A stretch of DNA of 64,000 nt from Linepithema humile. Its lineage: Eukaryota > Arthropoda > Insecta > Hymenoptera > Formicidae. This document shows positions 12,541-25,900 of this stretch, piece after piece. Positions within the stretch are counted from its first letter, which is position 1. Each line of letters begins with the position of its first letter. Position numbers and translations under genes: made by a program. The notes under the pieces were generated by a model. That model did not search any database. It worked only from the letters and a program-made list of their open reading frames with translations, and had not been told where the DNA came from. Location: assembly GCF_040581485.1 (NCBI RefSeq), contig NC_090128.1:682001-746000 (forward strand). The letters run 5' to 3'.

Positions 12541-15500
12541 GTAACATCGATACATGTTCGAATGGTTATTGAACTAAACCTGGATATATCCGCACAAAGC
12601 TAAAAAGTGCCGTACAGATGTTTCCTGGACTTTTGTGTTATATTTAGAGAATACTATAAAATCGAAGATCTTGAAGTTAATGCAATGGTGACTCGATTCG
12701 TGACATTATGAATTTAAATATATATTAAAAAAATAAATAAAACTGTGAATAATCGTAACTCTGAATAATAGTAGATATCACTTGCTTTCGTTATTAATTT
12801 GATACATTTGTTTGCGAAAAGTTTGATCCCATTGTCGATAGATGGGATCGAGATGTGTGTTGCGCATTCATGGCGTGTCTCGAATTTGAGATGGTCTCTC
12901 GGATACGTGTGTTGCGGTATCGGGAAGTTGCCGGGATTGCAAACTGTTACGCGAGCTGGTTGCGAGAGATTGTCGACGATGCCGGATCCGTACGTTGTTA
13001 GAAACAGTTGCCGCGTGGTGGATTGAGTTCTTGAAAACACGCTGCGGTATTGTCTTCCTGCGAATACGCGCGCGAAGATACTCTGCAGTTTGTGCCGCTA
13101 CGCTAAGGGACATATGCGAACTTGTTGTCGTTGCGTGTGATGGCAGAAAATTCATATGCTATTAACGCAACAGTTGGTAGAATAATGGATGAGTGCTTTT
13201 AGAAGTACATTACAGCGTCTGTTTGCAACTGCACGAGGGATTAAAAAAATGCAAAAAAAATAAGAGAGATCTAGGCGACATAAAAACTAGTTAAGATCGC
13301 GCGAAATGGAAATTTAAGTGAAGATGTGTATTCTACTTTACAAAATAATGTAATATCATAATACGTTGTGAGTCAAGACTTGTGTTAAGCCACAATACGC
13401 AGCTGAAGAATATTATTTAAATACTGCATCTTTTCTAAAAATAATTTTATCATTTTGCTTTCGCCGATTAATTGCGTTCTACTTATGCGCGCAACTTTTA
13501 TGCAGCAAAATTTTTCGATCGCATTACTAGTTTAATAGAACTTTTGATTGATTAGAAATCCATATTGCAATTGATATCAGTCATGTTAAAATTTTTCCAC
13601 ATCGCATACTTTTGATTGATTAGAAATCCATATTACAACTGACATCAGTCATAGTCCAATTTTTTTTATATCTTCCGGCACATTTGCATACATTTCTTCT
13701 AGAAATCGATAACTCAGTTAAAAATATAAATCGACGTCTTTTATTTCGCACGATATTATAGCGGAGGCAAGAATATAGTCCAATATTGTGGGTCATGTTC
13801 CAACCGCACTATATCACAAAGACAGTTATGCTCGCACATTTCTTTTTTTTTTGTGCGGCCGTCGGAGTGGTTTTGAACTTAAACGAGCCGCGGCTGACCT
13901 CACATCCGGTTCTCTTGGGGCGTGAATGGAATCAAATGGAACGGAGGGTTACTAAATGACAATGGTCAACTCGTACGCGCCGGTTCTTATTTCCGGTACA
14001 ACGTTGCGGACATTGTTCATCGTATCCTGCGCGGAGTATGACAGCTAAAGGCGCGTTGCTCGTTACATTTTATTGGACAGTTCAATTGCTTTTGGCAACA
14101 ACACATTCTTGTGACATATTATTTCATCGAGCTAATGTACCCTAAGAAATTTGATAAAAGATATATCAGTCAAAAATTGAATTAAATAAAATTATTTATG
14201 TCACATTATAAATCCTATGTAAATCTTAACGTTATTTACGTCTTTTATATTATGCTTTTGCATATTTCATATTCTTACATATTGTAATGGCCAAATGTTA
14301 AGCGATTCCAAGCCTATTCTTCCCGATAATTCAGAAATGGGTTTCTGATCAAGCACACGCTGACGACGCCGGATATCGGAGACATCTTTCCGGCGATATC
14401 TGAGATAACTTGTGTACTTTGGGACAAAGTTAAAGTCGTATGAAGCCAAAAATGCAATTGCACACATTTTATGATAAAAAACTGTCATCAAAAAATTATT
14501 ATTGTATTATATCCAAAGTAATCCAAGAGTAAAACGGATAAATTGAAAAAATCAAGATTATGGTATCAAATATACATATATCTTTATCAAGAATTTAAAA
14601 GACGAATGTTCCCCAAAGTCTTTACTTTTTACCGGCCTAATCTCATGGGAAATCTCGATTTTCGAGCGCCTCTCGAAAGCACAACAACTCTATCATTTTT
14701 AACAGTGCTCTTTTTGGAAGTTAATTGAGATGTAAACGCGTTGCGAGGTAAATGCAAGCTCATAAAAATTGAAATTGCACTGAAAAATTTGTTTCAGGAG
14801 TTTCCATAAACATGAAATTACCATTCATATGACCCAATTTGCACTATTTTACATGCACTTGTATCTTCACCTTTAGAATTACAGTATTTTTCCCTTCTCA
14901 GAATATTATCATAATACCGAAATTGCAAGCGTTTCGTACAATGCCGATGTTATGCGAATGATAACAGTAGTCTCACAATAATTGCACGTAAAGCGCAAGA
15001 TTAAGATGGACGCATTTTGAAAAGATATATGAATTTATATCATATTCAGAGAGCTTAACTATTCATACCGCGTTACGCGTAGTAACATTAAAGCTAAATT
15101 TATATAATCCTGAAGATTTCAGTAATATATAATTAACACAGCGGATCTTGTTACCGTGTTTAATATTAATTGTAAAAATAAAAGTACTATATTCCGATAA
15201 AGTATGAAATAGAATATCGCGATATCCTACATTTATGACGATCTACTGAAATTTAATTCGTTAGTTGAAACCATCTAGAGATATTGCAACATCGGAATAG
15301 ATTCTACTTTTAGTTAACATTTTTATTTCTATAATAGTTTTCTTATATAATAGGTTAAAAACTGTAATAAGTTTCGGAAAAAAGATGACAAAAGTGAAAC
15401 ATTTAATACGCTGCGCAACGAATTATGCCAGGAAGCAATCGTTAAATGCACGGTATAGCCGGCTGTAGGGAGTGCTCGAAAATAAAATTAAGGTTAATTC

Positions 15501-16204
15501 GTCGCGTCGATCCTAATACGTAACACGAGTTATGCGCTTTTGCATTAATGACGTTACATTGAGGGCTTTCTCACGTTGCGACCGATGCGCGTATAATTGC
15601 ACGCGAATAAATGCCGCCGCAGCAGCGTAAATTGTTCACGCATAATGAATTTACGCTCGGCTGTTCAAATTTCAAATGGAATGATTGAAAATGCATACAA
15701 AGTCACCGGAAGCGTTCAAATGCGAGCATTAGCCATCACAGCCTCATTACGGCCACGTCAGTCCATCTGTTTCATAGTTGTGTATCTGTCACGCCAATGT
15801 TGCGAACGTATCATCAAACTTAATAAGAAAAATTGCTAATTTGCTCAAAAATGTGCTAATTTCTGTTAATTCTTAGTATCAAGCAGATTTTTTTCTTACT
15901 ACCATTAAAGAGTAATATTATTAAACTGATAATATTTTATACATTAATAATATTAAATTATATAATTAAATGCTCTTTTAACATAATCATTAAAATGTAT
16001 TTGTGCAATGTTCATCGCATAAAATGATTTATTTCTTGAATCAATGGAGAATTAAACATTTACGATTTAAATAATATTCTAATGCCAAATCTTCAAGTGA
16101 TTCTTTAAAACTCCTAAATATGTCGTTTATTTCTCAACAAGTTTAGTCGCTAAAATATTATGTTTCATGTTCTCAACTAATAATTTTCTGTCGTTTACTT
16201 TCAG
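12541..16204. other. Upstream non-coding DNA, likely last 5' intron of CadN
   Basis: AT-rich, ending in the strong acceptor at 16203-16204. Contains the direct repeat at 13541-13652. No gene recognised. Confidence 0.6.
13541..13652. repeat. Tandem direct repeat, 44-nt unit at 68-nt spacing
   Basis: CTTTTGATTGATTAGAAATC begins at 13541 and again at 13609; both copies continue through CATATT and end in ATCAGTCAT with three or so substitutions. A recent local duplication. Confidence 0.9.
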
Positions 16205-16282
16205 TTGGCGTTAGCACTGATGCTCTAGTAAAAGTAGCGGCGTATTGAGAGAAAGAGAGAGAGAGAGTGTGAGCAGAGCAGA
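16205..16282 (+). other. CadN: 5' UTR segment in the first coding exon of CadN
   Basis: A pyrimidine-rich acceptor ends in TTACTTTCAG at 16195-16204, so the exon should begin at 16205 and be spliced to at least one non-coding exon upstream. An in-frame TAG at 16235-16237 excludes a longer N terminus. The leader is GA-rich just before the ATG (about 16246-16268). The start context is AGCAGA-ATG, with a purine at -3. Confidence 0.75.
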
Positions 16283-17594
16283 ATGTGGCGCGCACAGATC
16301 GTCGTCTTCCTACTGGCAGCCACTTCTGTCACCTATGCCAAGGTGGCTGTGTTGCCGCACGATGTCTACCCCGGTTACGAGGTGACGCAGTTCGGGAGCG
16401 ATGCGGGCCATGCCTCCAACTTCCGCCTCCTGGAGACTGGCTTCTCCAAATACTTCACCGTGCTGGGCAACGGTCTGGTGATGACGACGTCGGATTTGAC
16501 GCCGCTGGTGGATCATCCAGTGAACCTGATCGTCCTGGAGGAACTAGCCAACGGCACGCAAACCCACGATCTACATCTCTACGTCATCAATCGTCGGAAT
16601 ATGTTGACCTTCTCGCACGACCGTCTGGGCGAGGGTGAAGTGCCGGAAAACGCGCCGGCTGGCACATGTATAGACGGCTTTCCCGTTCTGCGGGCGCGCG
16701 GCAGCTTCCCGGTTCATTATAAAATCCTGCCGGATGACAACGGAGAACGCGCGTTCGCTTTGCGGGAAAACGAGTCCCACAAGACCGGCTTCAATCTCAC
16801 TCTAAAGAGTCAAAAGCAAGGACTGCAGGTGGTCACCGCAAAGCCGCTGAATCGCGAGATTCGCGGGATTTACACCGTTGTGATACACGCGTCGGACGGT
16901 AATTTCATCAGCACGTCGAAGATTAGCGGCCTCGTCCACGTGCTGGACGAGAACGACAACAGTCCGATCTTCGAGCGTGAGCTCTATGTCTTCATCATCA
17001 GACCGACGTATTTCGACACGCTGTTGAAAGATAACGTGGCAATGCCCAGCTGGAAGAGGTTCTCCACGGTGGGCAAGGTCACGGCTAAGGACGCCGACGG
17101 GGACAAGGTCGCGTACAAGCTGGTCAGGCCTAGCAGTCTGCTAATCGTCGTGCCTCAGACCGGCGAACTATTGTTGGCCGGCGAGCCGGGAGTGATTCCG
17201 GGGCAGGACAGCGAATACGAGCTGGAAATCGAAGCGCACGATCTACGCACACCGAGTCGCAGCACCGAGAAACCGGCCACGGTCATCTTGCGGTTTCTCA
17301 CCTCGGAGTTGAACGACGAGTCACCGGAAGTACACCGGATACAGAAAAGGAGGGTCACTAGAGCGGTGCGACCGACGAAGAAGGTCGATTTCACGGAGGC
17401 GGACGGAAGCACCGAGGGCAAGATTGCGTTTTATCTCGAGAAGGAGAACGAGAAGGAAACTTACAAGATAAGGGACGAAAACAAGTGGGTAACCGTGGGC
17501 GCGAATGGCTCTGTCATGGTTAAACAGAAGTGGGATTATGAGGAATTAGGTCCGGAAAAGACCATTGATTTTTGGGTGACGATCACGAACACAG
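16283..17594 (+). CDS. CadN: CadN coding exon c1: signal peptide and first EC repeats
   Basis: Residues 1-437 plus one base (phase 1). Residues 1-19 form a signal peptide with hydrophobic core VVFLLAA and likely cleavage after TYA. Cadherin-fold sequence follows, with repeat-end motifs DENDNSP at 222-228 and LNDESP at 343-348. A basic stretch QKRRVTR at 354-360 contains RVTR, a minimal furin-type RXXR site. N-glycosylation sequons are visible (NGT, NES, NLT). The start is the first in-frame ATG after a TAG at 16235. The exon ends CAG|GTACAG; a second donor 6 nt downstream (exon end 17600) would add Gly-Thr in frame. The open frame running on to 17698 is intron read-through. Confidence 0.95.
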
Positions 17595-20500
17595 GTACAG
17601 GTACTATCACGAAACATTTCTTCATCTTTACATACGGTAGAAACCTTCCATCAATATGGATTTTTTTAATATATGAAGAGTATTTTAGAGCTTCTTAATT
17701 TTATTATTTTATCATTGCAATAAATATTTAGAAATATTTTAAAAGTTAAGAATATATTTTATATTTAATTTTTCGATTTTTCTTATGTCGTTTATTTAAT
17801 TCATTTTTATTTGTCGCTGTTCCACGTGAAGATCCGTGCGCGCGATATCCACCCGGCCTTCCGTGCCCATTTCCGCCCGATGGTACATTTTTATTTCGAT
17901 AAGTATTGCCTGAATTAGCATCAAGTGGGCCCTTTTCGTACATACATTCACGCTTCCTTCTCCGCATTCATGCTATGTCTTTTTCTTTTGGGATATTTTT
18001 AAAGGCTGCGGTATTTTTCATTTTCGTGGATAAGAGCATTGGCATCAAGCATAATTTGTAGTGGTATAGATTAAAAATTGTATATACGGCAAAAAATATT
18101 TCAGGATATCCAGCATAACTTATATTTTTAACATCTAAGTATAATTTCTAACAAGTTTTGATTATATAGAAAGTAATATTCTATACCAATGTATTGTAAT
18201 ATAAAAATCATTATCAAAGAGAAAATCATTCTTTTCACATCAATTGCGATTTTTGATAAAATATTGTTGCCGTATATACTCGTCACACATGTAATATTTC
18301 TCGTAATAATTATAACTCTTTTTTTTTCTCGCATCATCGGCTTCCAAAGGATTTCAATGTAAGTAGCAATCCATATCGCAATATCTTTCACATTATATTT
18401 GCCTATGTCTCATAAAAGCGAAGAATTTCTCAGTAAAAGCACCTTTTTCTCGCTCACACGCTTCTCGTAGCATTTTCTTGAAATTACAGAATAAATTACT
18501 GTTCATTAATCAGCGCTGCAGCGAATGCTATTTGCGAACGAAACTGAAAATATATACCTATATTTGCTTAAGAAGGAAATACGGAAAGCAGATAACGTTG
18601 AATTTTAATTGGATTTCTCGTTTTGTATGTGAAGTATAACTATATACCAGCAACACGAAGGAATATAACATCTGTACAATCATAATTCTTCCTCTACAAT
18701 ATATATTTCTATCAATTCAACTCAGTATCTCGATAACATAAAGGAAAATGTAAAATAGAAAAAAATATAGGTATATATATTCGCTTGTATAACTTCAATT
18801 TTTAGCCATTATTTATTTTTTTATACGATTAAATATTATTCCAAATTAGATTTCAAAATCTTTGAAATTAATTGTAATATAACATTTTATCAAAAAAATA
18901 ACATTGAAATAGCATTGCAACAGCAATTAAAATTCCATAACACGCAAGTGGTGTACTGGCAATGTTGTTCTACAGTATAATAGTTCTCCTGGCTACGCGC
19001 ATACGATAATCGATGTGACGTTATAGATACCGACAATCAGCGTGTCATCATCAACATGAAGGATGTGAACGACGAGCCTCCGTATTTCATTAATCGGCCT
19101 CTACCGATGCAAACGGTCGTTCAGCTGAACGCACCGCCGAACACTCACGTGTTCACCCTTCAAGCCAGGGATCCTGACACCGATCACAACATCCATTACT
19201 TCATCGTGCGAGACCGAAGTACGTAATAATGCGAGTAATCGAGATTCGATATTTTTCGAGCATTAACGCTCAAGCACTAATTCACGCTTCACGTATCGAT
19301 GATAATGTAATACCGCTGATATGTATGAGTAATCAGATTAATTTCAACATAAAAGGATGAAATATACGCGGAATACTTGATCCTTCTAGAAGTTTGATTC
19401 GATAATTGTAACAGCAGTAGTCCATTTAATCCATGAATATTCATGTGAATTGTTTTTAATGTATATCGAATTTGAAAAACTAGATTTAAAAAGCAATTTT
19501 CAATATCTCTTCGTGTAGCATCGCAAAATTCAATATAACTCTGCTTTGATCGAGTAATTGATACTTTACGAAAAAAATTTAAACACAAAATTATGAAATT
19601 AGAAATATTTTCGCAGGAAGTTTCTCTTTATCCCGTTTTCACGCCCATCAAAATTATTCGTGCAGCTAAATTCTATAACTATGTTTACATTATGATATTT
19701 ACGTACTTGGAGACAATAATTTTTATGAAATTAGCTTGTCATGAGCTTAATCGAATTAAATAACTTGTGAAAACCCTAAAGTATATGTCCCGAAAAATAG
19801 TTAGTAGTAATATTGATTCTTTATATCAACATTTCGAAGGTTTTTTGAGGAATTATTGTTAGTATAATTAAATATAATTATTTCGTTACAGAAAAGAATT
19901 TATATATTTTTGTATCAACAGAAAAAATGATATACGAGAACTGTTTTGTTAAATGTAAATTACTATCAATTAAAAAGACTAATTATCTCATTTGTGTAAG
20001 TAAAATATCAATTGAGTTTAATATTGAATTTTTCATTAAGCAGAGAAATGTGTTCTGTCAAGCGAACAATAGTGTTTCATTAATTACGAGAGAAATATGT
20101 GTTGGATTTAACGTGCAACCGCCATGTAGAAGTATGCAAAACGCATGCGGCCTAATTATTAATCTACATGCGTTGACGTAAAATCGCGTATTGTTCTCGT
20201 CGAAAATGCGGCCGATGATTACAACGGTAACCCAAGATCGTATTTCGCAATTTATAGAATAATATCGTAATGACGCCATTATGCTGAACGCTTTCCCGCA
20301 ATGATCGCGTTTCGATATCATAAACAATTTTTATTGCGCGCTATGATACGAAATATACCTGTAATTCCACGCTGCGCCATTAATACGATGCGCTACACAT
20401 TAAATTCGCAAATAATAACAACTTAAGTACTGTCAAATGTTAACTGAAATTTGCGCGTTTGTAATTCTCGATAAATTCCCAATGTTTGTTAATTGGATAG

Positions 20501-22926
20501 AAATTTTGTCTTGTGCATAAACTCAATTACTATTCCAATCTGATTATAATGTGTTATAAAAAAATAATATAAAAAAAGTTAATTCATTCTCTTTGTAAAG
20601 TTAATATTTCATTGTGTGCCATAAACGCTGTTTTTTCAAATTTCTAATTTCAACCTCTATTCTTTTTTCACGTTTACGGATTCTGGAGGTTTTATTTATA
20701 TAAAAATATGTATGTATTGTATTGTATTTGCTCCTATTTTGTACCTCAAATAGGCAGTAAACGAACTGTTTCCCATTACGAGGTTTAAAAGAGGAGTTTC
20801 GGTAAAGAGTCAGAGGTTAAATAGGTTCAAGATAGGGTGACTGCTTAAAGTATCAAATTAGGTGTTAGATTGAACATTTTGGTCGAAAGTAGGAGAAAAA
20901 TTTCGACTCGGGTATGTTATAAAACCGCACTTTACGATTGCTTACGTCATTATTTAATAATTCAAATCATAATTAAAAATTGCGATAAGACTATCGCGTA
21001 ATTAATGCGAAGCCTCTGCGGGATTGACAAGACTAACAGAGATAATATATCCGAATAGCCTTTAATCAACGTAATTAATTAATTAACCATTGTGCACGCA
21101 GCTGGTGGTCGCTTTGAGGTCGACGAGAGATCGGGAGTCGTACGTACTCGAGGTACCGACCTCTTCCAGCTGGATATGGAGTACGTCCTTTACGTGAAAG
21201 CCGAGGATCAGAACGGTCGTATCGACGACAGGCGTTTCCAGACGACTCCTGAGGAGAGACTATCGATCGTCGGCGGAAAACGCGCACCACAGTTCTATAT
21301 GACGGCATACGAGGCCGAGATACCGGAAAACCAGAAGAAAGACTCTGAGTTAGTTCGCAAGTCCAGTTAATTAGTTAATCTGTCCAGATTCGAGTTTGTT
21401 TTATTAAATTATTTATTAAACGATAGATCTATTATTTTCATGAAATTCTATATAATCACTAACAACTCATAAAATTAAAAAAAAAAAAAAAAACAGTTTG
21501 TACATTTGTAAAGTCGTTAATCTAAAACAATAACTGGGTGAAGCAATTACTACAATTAATTTTGTTGACATTGTAAATTATTACATTTTTAGTATAAATA
21601 AAATAATATCGATTCTCTTTTGCAATCTATTCGGAAAAATAACAATGTACAAAAATGATATAATTATTTTTCCACGTTCAACTTGTACATTCTTTTATTT
21701 GCATTTTTGTTAGTGCAAGATTGTTTGCACTGGAATATCGTCACTGTTTGATTTCAGTTTACAATTAGTTTACATTCCGAATTGTTTGCCTTCGGGTCAG
21801 TTGACTTTTCCAAGTCCGATCTGAATTCGACCGAGTTACCATCGCGTGACAAACAAGATAAAGATTTTTTTTGGAATTTATTACACCCCCACTTTTTTTA
21901 CTTCCGAGCTGTCGAGTTTGTGGGATGTTCGTGCGAGTGTCACGTGTTGGAACTTTTCAGCATAATATCGGTGAAAGCCAAGTCGTTTGCCGATCGAGAG
22001 ATACGCTACACGCTGAAGGCGCAAGGTCAAGGAGCCGCGGGAACATTTAACATCGGCCCGACTTCAGGAATTGTGAAACTTGCGAAGGAACTGGATTTTG
22101 AGGATCTGCGACAACCCCATATTTATTCTCTGATAGTGACAGCGACGGAGGACTCCGGCGGTTTCTCGACGTCGGTCGAGGTAACTAGATTTATGTTTCT
22201 TAAACTTTGTTGTTACCACGAAGAATAACAATTTTCCCGTCGTCGGAAAATATTACGCACCCAGGATCTACGTACATGCGATTTTCTCCTTACTTGTTGA
22301 ATATAACAAGTTGCTTTCTCGGGATGTTAAATAAACGTTAAAAAATACATTTCACTATTTACTTACGATGGGCGTTTATTATTCTACTATTGTACTTGAT
22401 TTTCTTTTCAGCTAACAATTCGAGTATCGGACGTTAACGATAACGCTCCTAAGTTCGAGCTACCGGATTATCAAGCTCACAATGTCGACGAGGATATTTC
22501 GTCGGGGACAAATATATTGAGAGTTAAAGCAACCGACGCCGACTCGGGCACAAACGCGGAAATAGAATATTTCGTATCCGACGATCACTTTAGCGTGGAT
22601 TCCAGCGGTCTCATTCGCAATAACAAGCAGCTCGACGCGGACAATAATAACGCTTATTACGAATTCACCGTTACTGCTAAGGATAAAGGTAAGTCATAGA
22701 GAAATATTAAATTGCGCAATATGCTTGGATTCAAAAATACAACGTGATCCGAATTGTTAAAGAATATTTTAATTGTATAATTAAAATAACCCTATCTCAT
22801 ATAATTAAAATATAATTTTTCTTTAAACCGAATTATCTTGATAAATTCTTTTATTTAATTAAATTCAATTTTTTATTAGCATATCATTGATTGATCACGT
22901 TCGCGGAAAATTAAAGTTCTTTGAGA

Positions 22927-22983
<57 letters not shown>

Positions 22984-25900
22984 CGCTTTTTAAAAAACGT
23001 ACCCAAAAAATATTCTAAAATACTCCAAACTAGATACTCGTATTATCTGAAGATTTAGTGACGTAGAGAGATTGGGTCGCCTTTACGCCTCTGTCAGCAA
23101 ACCGAGGATCAGCTCTTAGCAGCTAAATCTCACAGATTTGATTTTCAAACGAGCTCCAAATCCCCGTCTCGCGCCGCGCGGGATAAAGCTCGTACAAATT
23201 TGTATTATTTGCATATATAACGGTGCGAATGCGGGACGATTTTCAAACGGGTCACGACTTAATTGGAAATAAAGCGGTCGAATTGGCACAAATAACACGT
23301 GCGCTTTTATTTATTGCGTGCCCGTGCGTGCATTTCGTATCGCGAAATTTGACGTTACAATAAATATTGTCGTGTCATCATGCATACAAGCAGCATTCTG
23401 AATTTAATAACTTAAATTAATACACCGCGATTCGTAATGTGTTTAAATTAATACTGTCACTGTTACATTCGCGATTCATATTTTGTTAAGCAGTTTGCAA
23501 AATCACGTATCTCTCACGATTTACACAACTGTCGCATTGTTACCGCAAACTTTCAATTTAACAAAAAAAGCACACATATTTTATTAATTTTTAAACGTAA
23601 TAATCTGATCGGTAATTTGATTAGAATATTTATGTGACAAAAACTAAAGAGTTTGCTTTGCAGGCGAGCCACCGAAGACCGGCACGGCGACGGTGCGGGT
23701 GTACACGAAAAACAGAAACGATGAAGAGCCCAAGTTCTCTCAACAAGTTTATACGCCTAACGTCGACGAGAACGCCGGTCCGAATACTCTGGTCACCACG
23801 GTGGTAGCTTCCGACAAGGACGGCGATAACGTGCGCTTCCGATTCGTCGGCGGGAATACCACGTCGGGGCAGTTCGTGATCGAGGAGATCACGGGTGTAA
23901 TTCGTCTCCACAACAAAGAAATCTCTTTAGATCGGGACAAATATGAGCTGAACGTCACCGCGTTGGACGACGGCGCGTGTTGTCCAAACGGTGACCAGAC
24001 TATTCACACTAGCACCGCGGTCGTCGTGGTCTTTATTACGGACGTAAATGATAACAAGCCGGTCTTCAAGGACTGCGGGATGTATTATCCAAAAGTGGAG
24101 GAGGGCGCGCCAAACGGCAGCACGGTGATCAAGGTGCAAGCTACTGACGAGGATAAAGGTGTCAATGGGCAAGTCAAGTACTCGATTGTACAGCAGCCCA
24201 ATCAAAAGGGCACAAAGTTTACCGTTGACGAAGAGACCGGTCAAGTTTTGACCAACAAGGTACTTTTATTCTTTCATTAATCTTTCGTCGTCTGTTTTAA
24301 AATAATTGGAATATTATTGAAAAGCAACGAACTGAATCAAAAGCGCAAATATTGAAACGCAAAAAAAATATTACGAATTTAGATAGATATTTTTAAAAAA
24401 ATATTTTTTATATTTTGAGATAAACTTTTATAACGTATATTTATCTAAAAAAAGTTTTTAACTTGTGAGATCAAGAAATTTTTAATAAAGTCATAAAAAC
24501 ATTGCGTCGATTGTATCGGAATATATCGGTTTGAAAAAATAATTCAACTTGTACTGGAGAGTACGTTTAGTCATTTATTCTGAACGCATTAAAAAGTATC
24601 TAGCAATCGCTAACTGCAGCATCTACTATGTTACTCCATCTTTTGTACATAGACCGTACGATAAACACGCAAAGCACTCAACACTCTAATTACCGTTCGT
24701 GTTTTGCGTCCATAAAGATCTCTAGTAAAAAGATATTAGTGCTACATATCTACTTCGTCATTTTTCACTTGTTTGCAATTCCTCACTTTTTACATCTATT
24801 TTACTACGTTCATAAGAAGTAATCAATACATATATTTAATTCAACCATCAAGTGTAAAGATAAAGGTCTAAAATAATTATTATATCTCTGAAAATATAAT
24901 AAGGTTCATAAAGCTTAATAATTGATCGTTGACTTAACCTTTTAGCTTATTAATTATTATCGCATAGATTAACTTTTATTATATCATATTAAAAACAATT
25001 TTTAATTTTATCTTGCAAACTAGGTTTTCAAAGTATTAAAATTATTGCGTTCAGCAATAAACACGATGGTGTGATATTTTCAGGTATTTGATCGCGAAGG
25101 CGACGATGGGAAATTTGTATCCGTCACTGTCAAGGCAACGGATCAAGGCGAACCCTCGTTAGAAGGTGTTTGCTCATTTACCGTCGAAATAACAGATGTG
25201 AACGATAACCCGCCGTTGTTCGACCGTCAGGTGCGTACATTCAACCATACCCCGAAGGCGATCGTCTAGCGAAGTATTCGGCATGCAAATGCGAAAGCAG
25301 ATGCCCGGAAGTAAGATCGTGCATGGCGGAACCACCAGCGGTGTCAATGTGTTATGCTTCGATGCGCGTAAATTCAAGACTGCCTCGCAGCGCGTTCTCA
25401 GAACTTCGGTTCGGGTTTCGTTATTTACTCGATCAAGATACATACATTGTCGTCTATCGATTTGATACATATACGAGGAATTTATGCAGCACAACAAGTG
25501 GAACAAGTCTATAATTTGCAAAGTCCGCAATATAAACTCATATCTAAAACGAATCTCATGAATTATGGACTTGGTCCACTTCTGCTTCAAACCCGTGTGT
25601 ATCGTAGCATATATCTATATAATGTTTCACTTGCGTCGAACTTTCAGAGCACATTCTCATCAATTGGGTTTCCGAATTTGAACAATGTATTTGAAGGGAA
25701 TTAGAATTTAAGCTATTACCTTACTATATCTCGTCTTGGTAATTAATACATTTTCAAAGCTCTCTTCAAACATATAACGTTAAAATAAAATGCTAAAAAA
25801 TTTAAAGAATGAGATTTGAATTTCTCTATCTAATCGCGATCTTAAAATGTAACATTTTTAATATCTTACAAGTCTCAATTTTGAATAAAAAATTAACATA

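Noticed and set aside
17595..17698. C-terminal extension of c1 to a stop at 17696
   Set aside because: Consensus donors at 17595 and 17601 and perfect protein continuation into c2 make this intronic; a truncated secreted isoform cannot be excluded but has no support.
21782..21960. Upstream extension of c4 as coding sequence
   Set aside because: The strong acceptor at 21959-21960 and joined phase with c3 (KKDSD-IISVKAK) show the exon begins at 21961.
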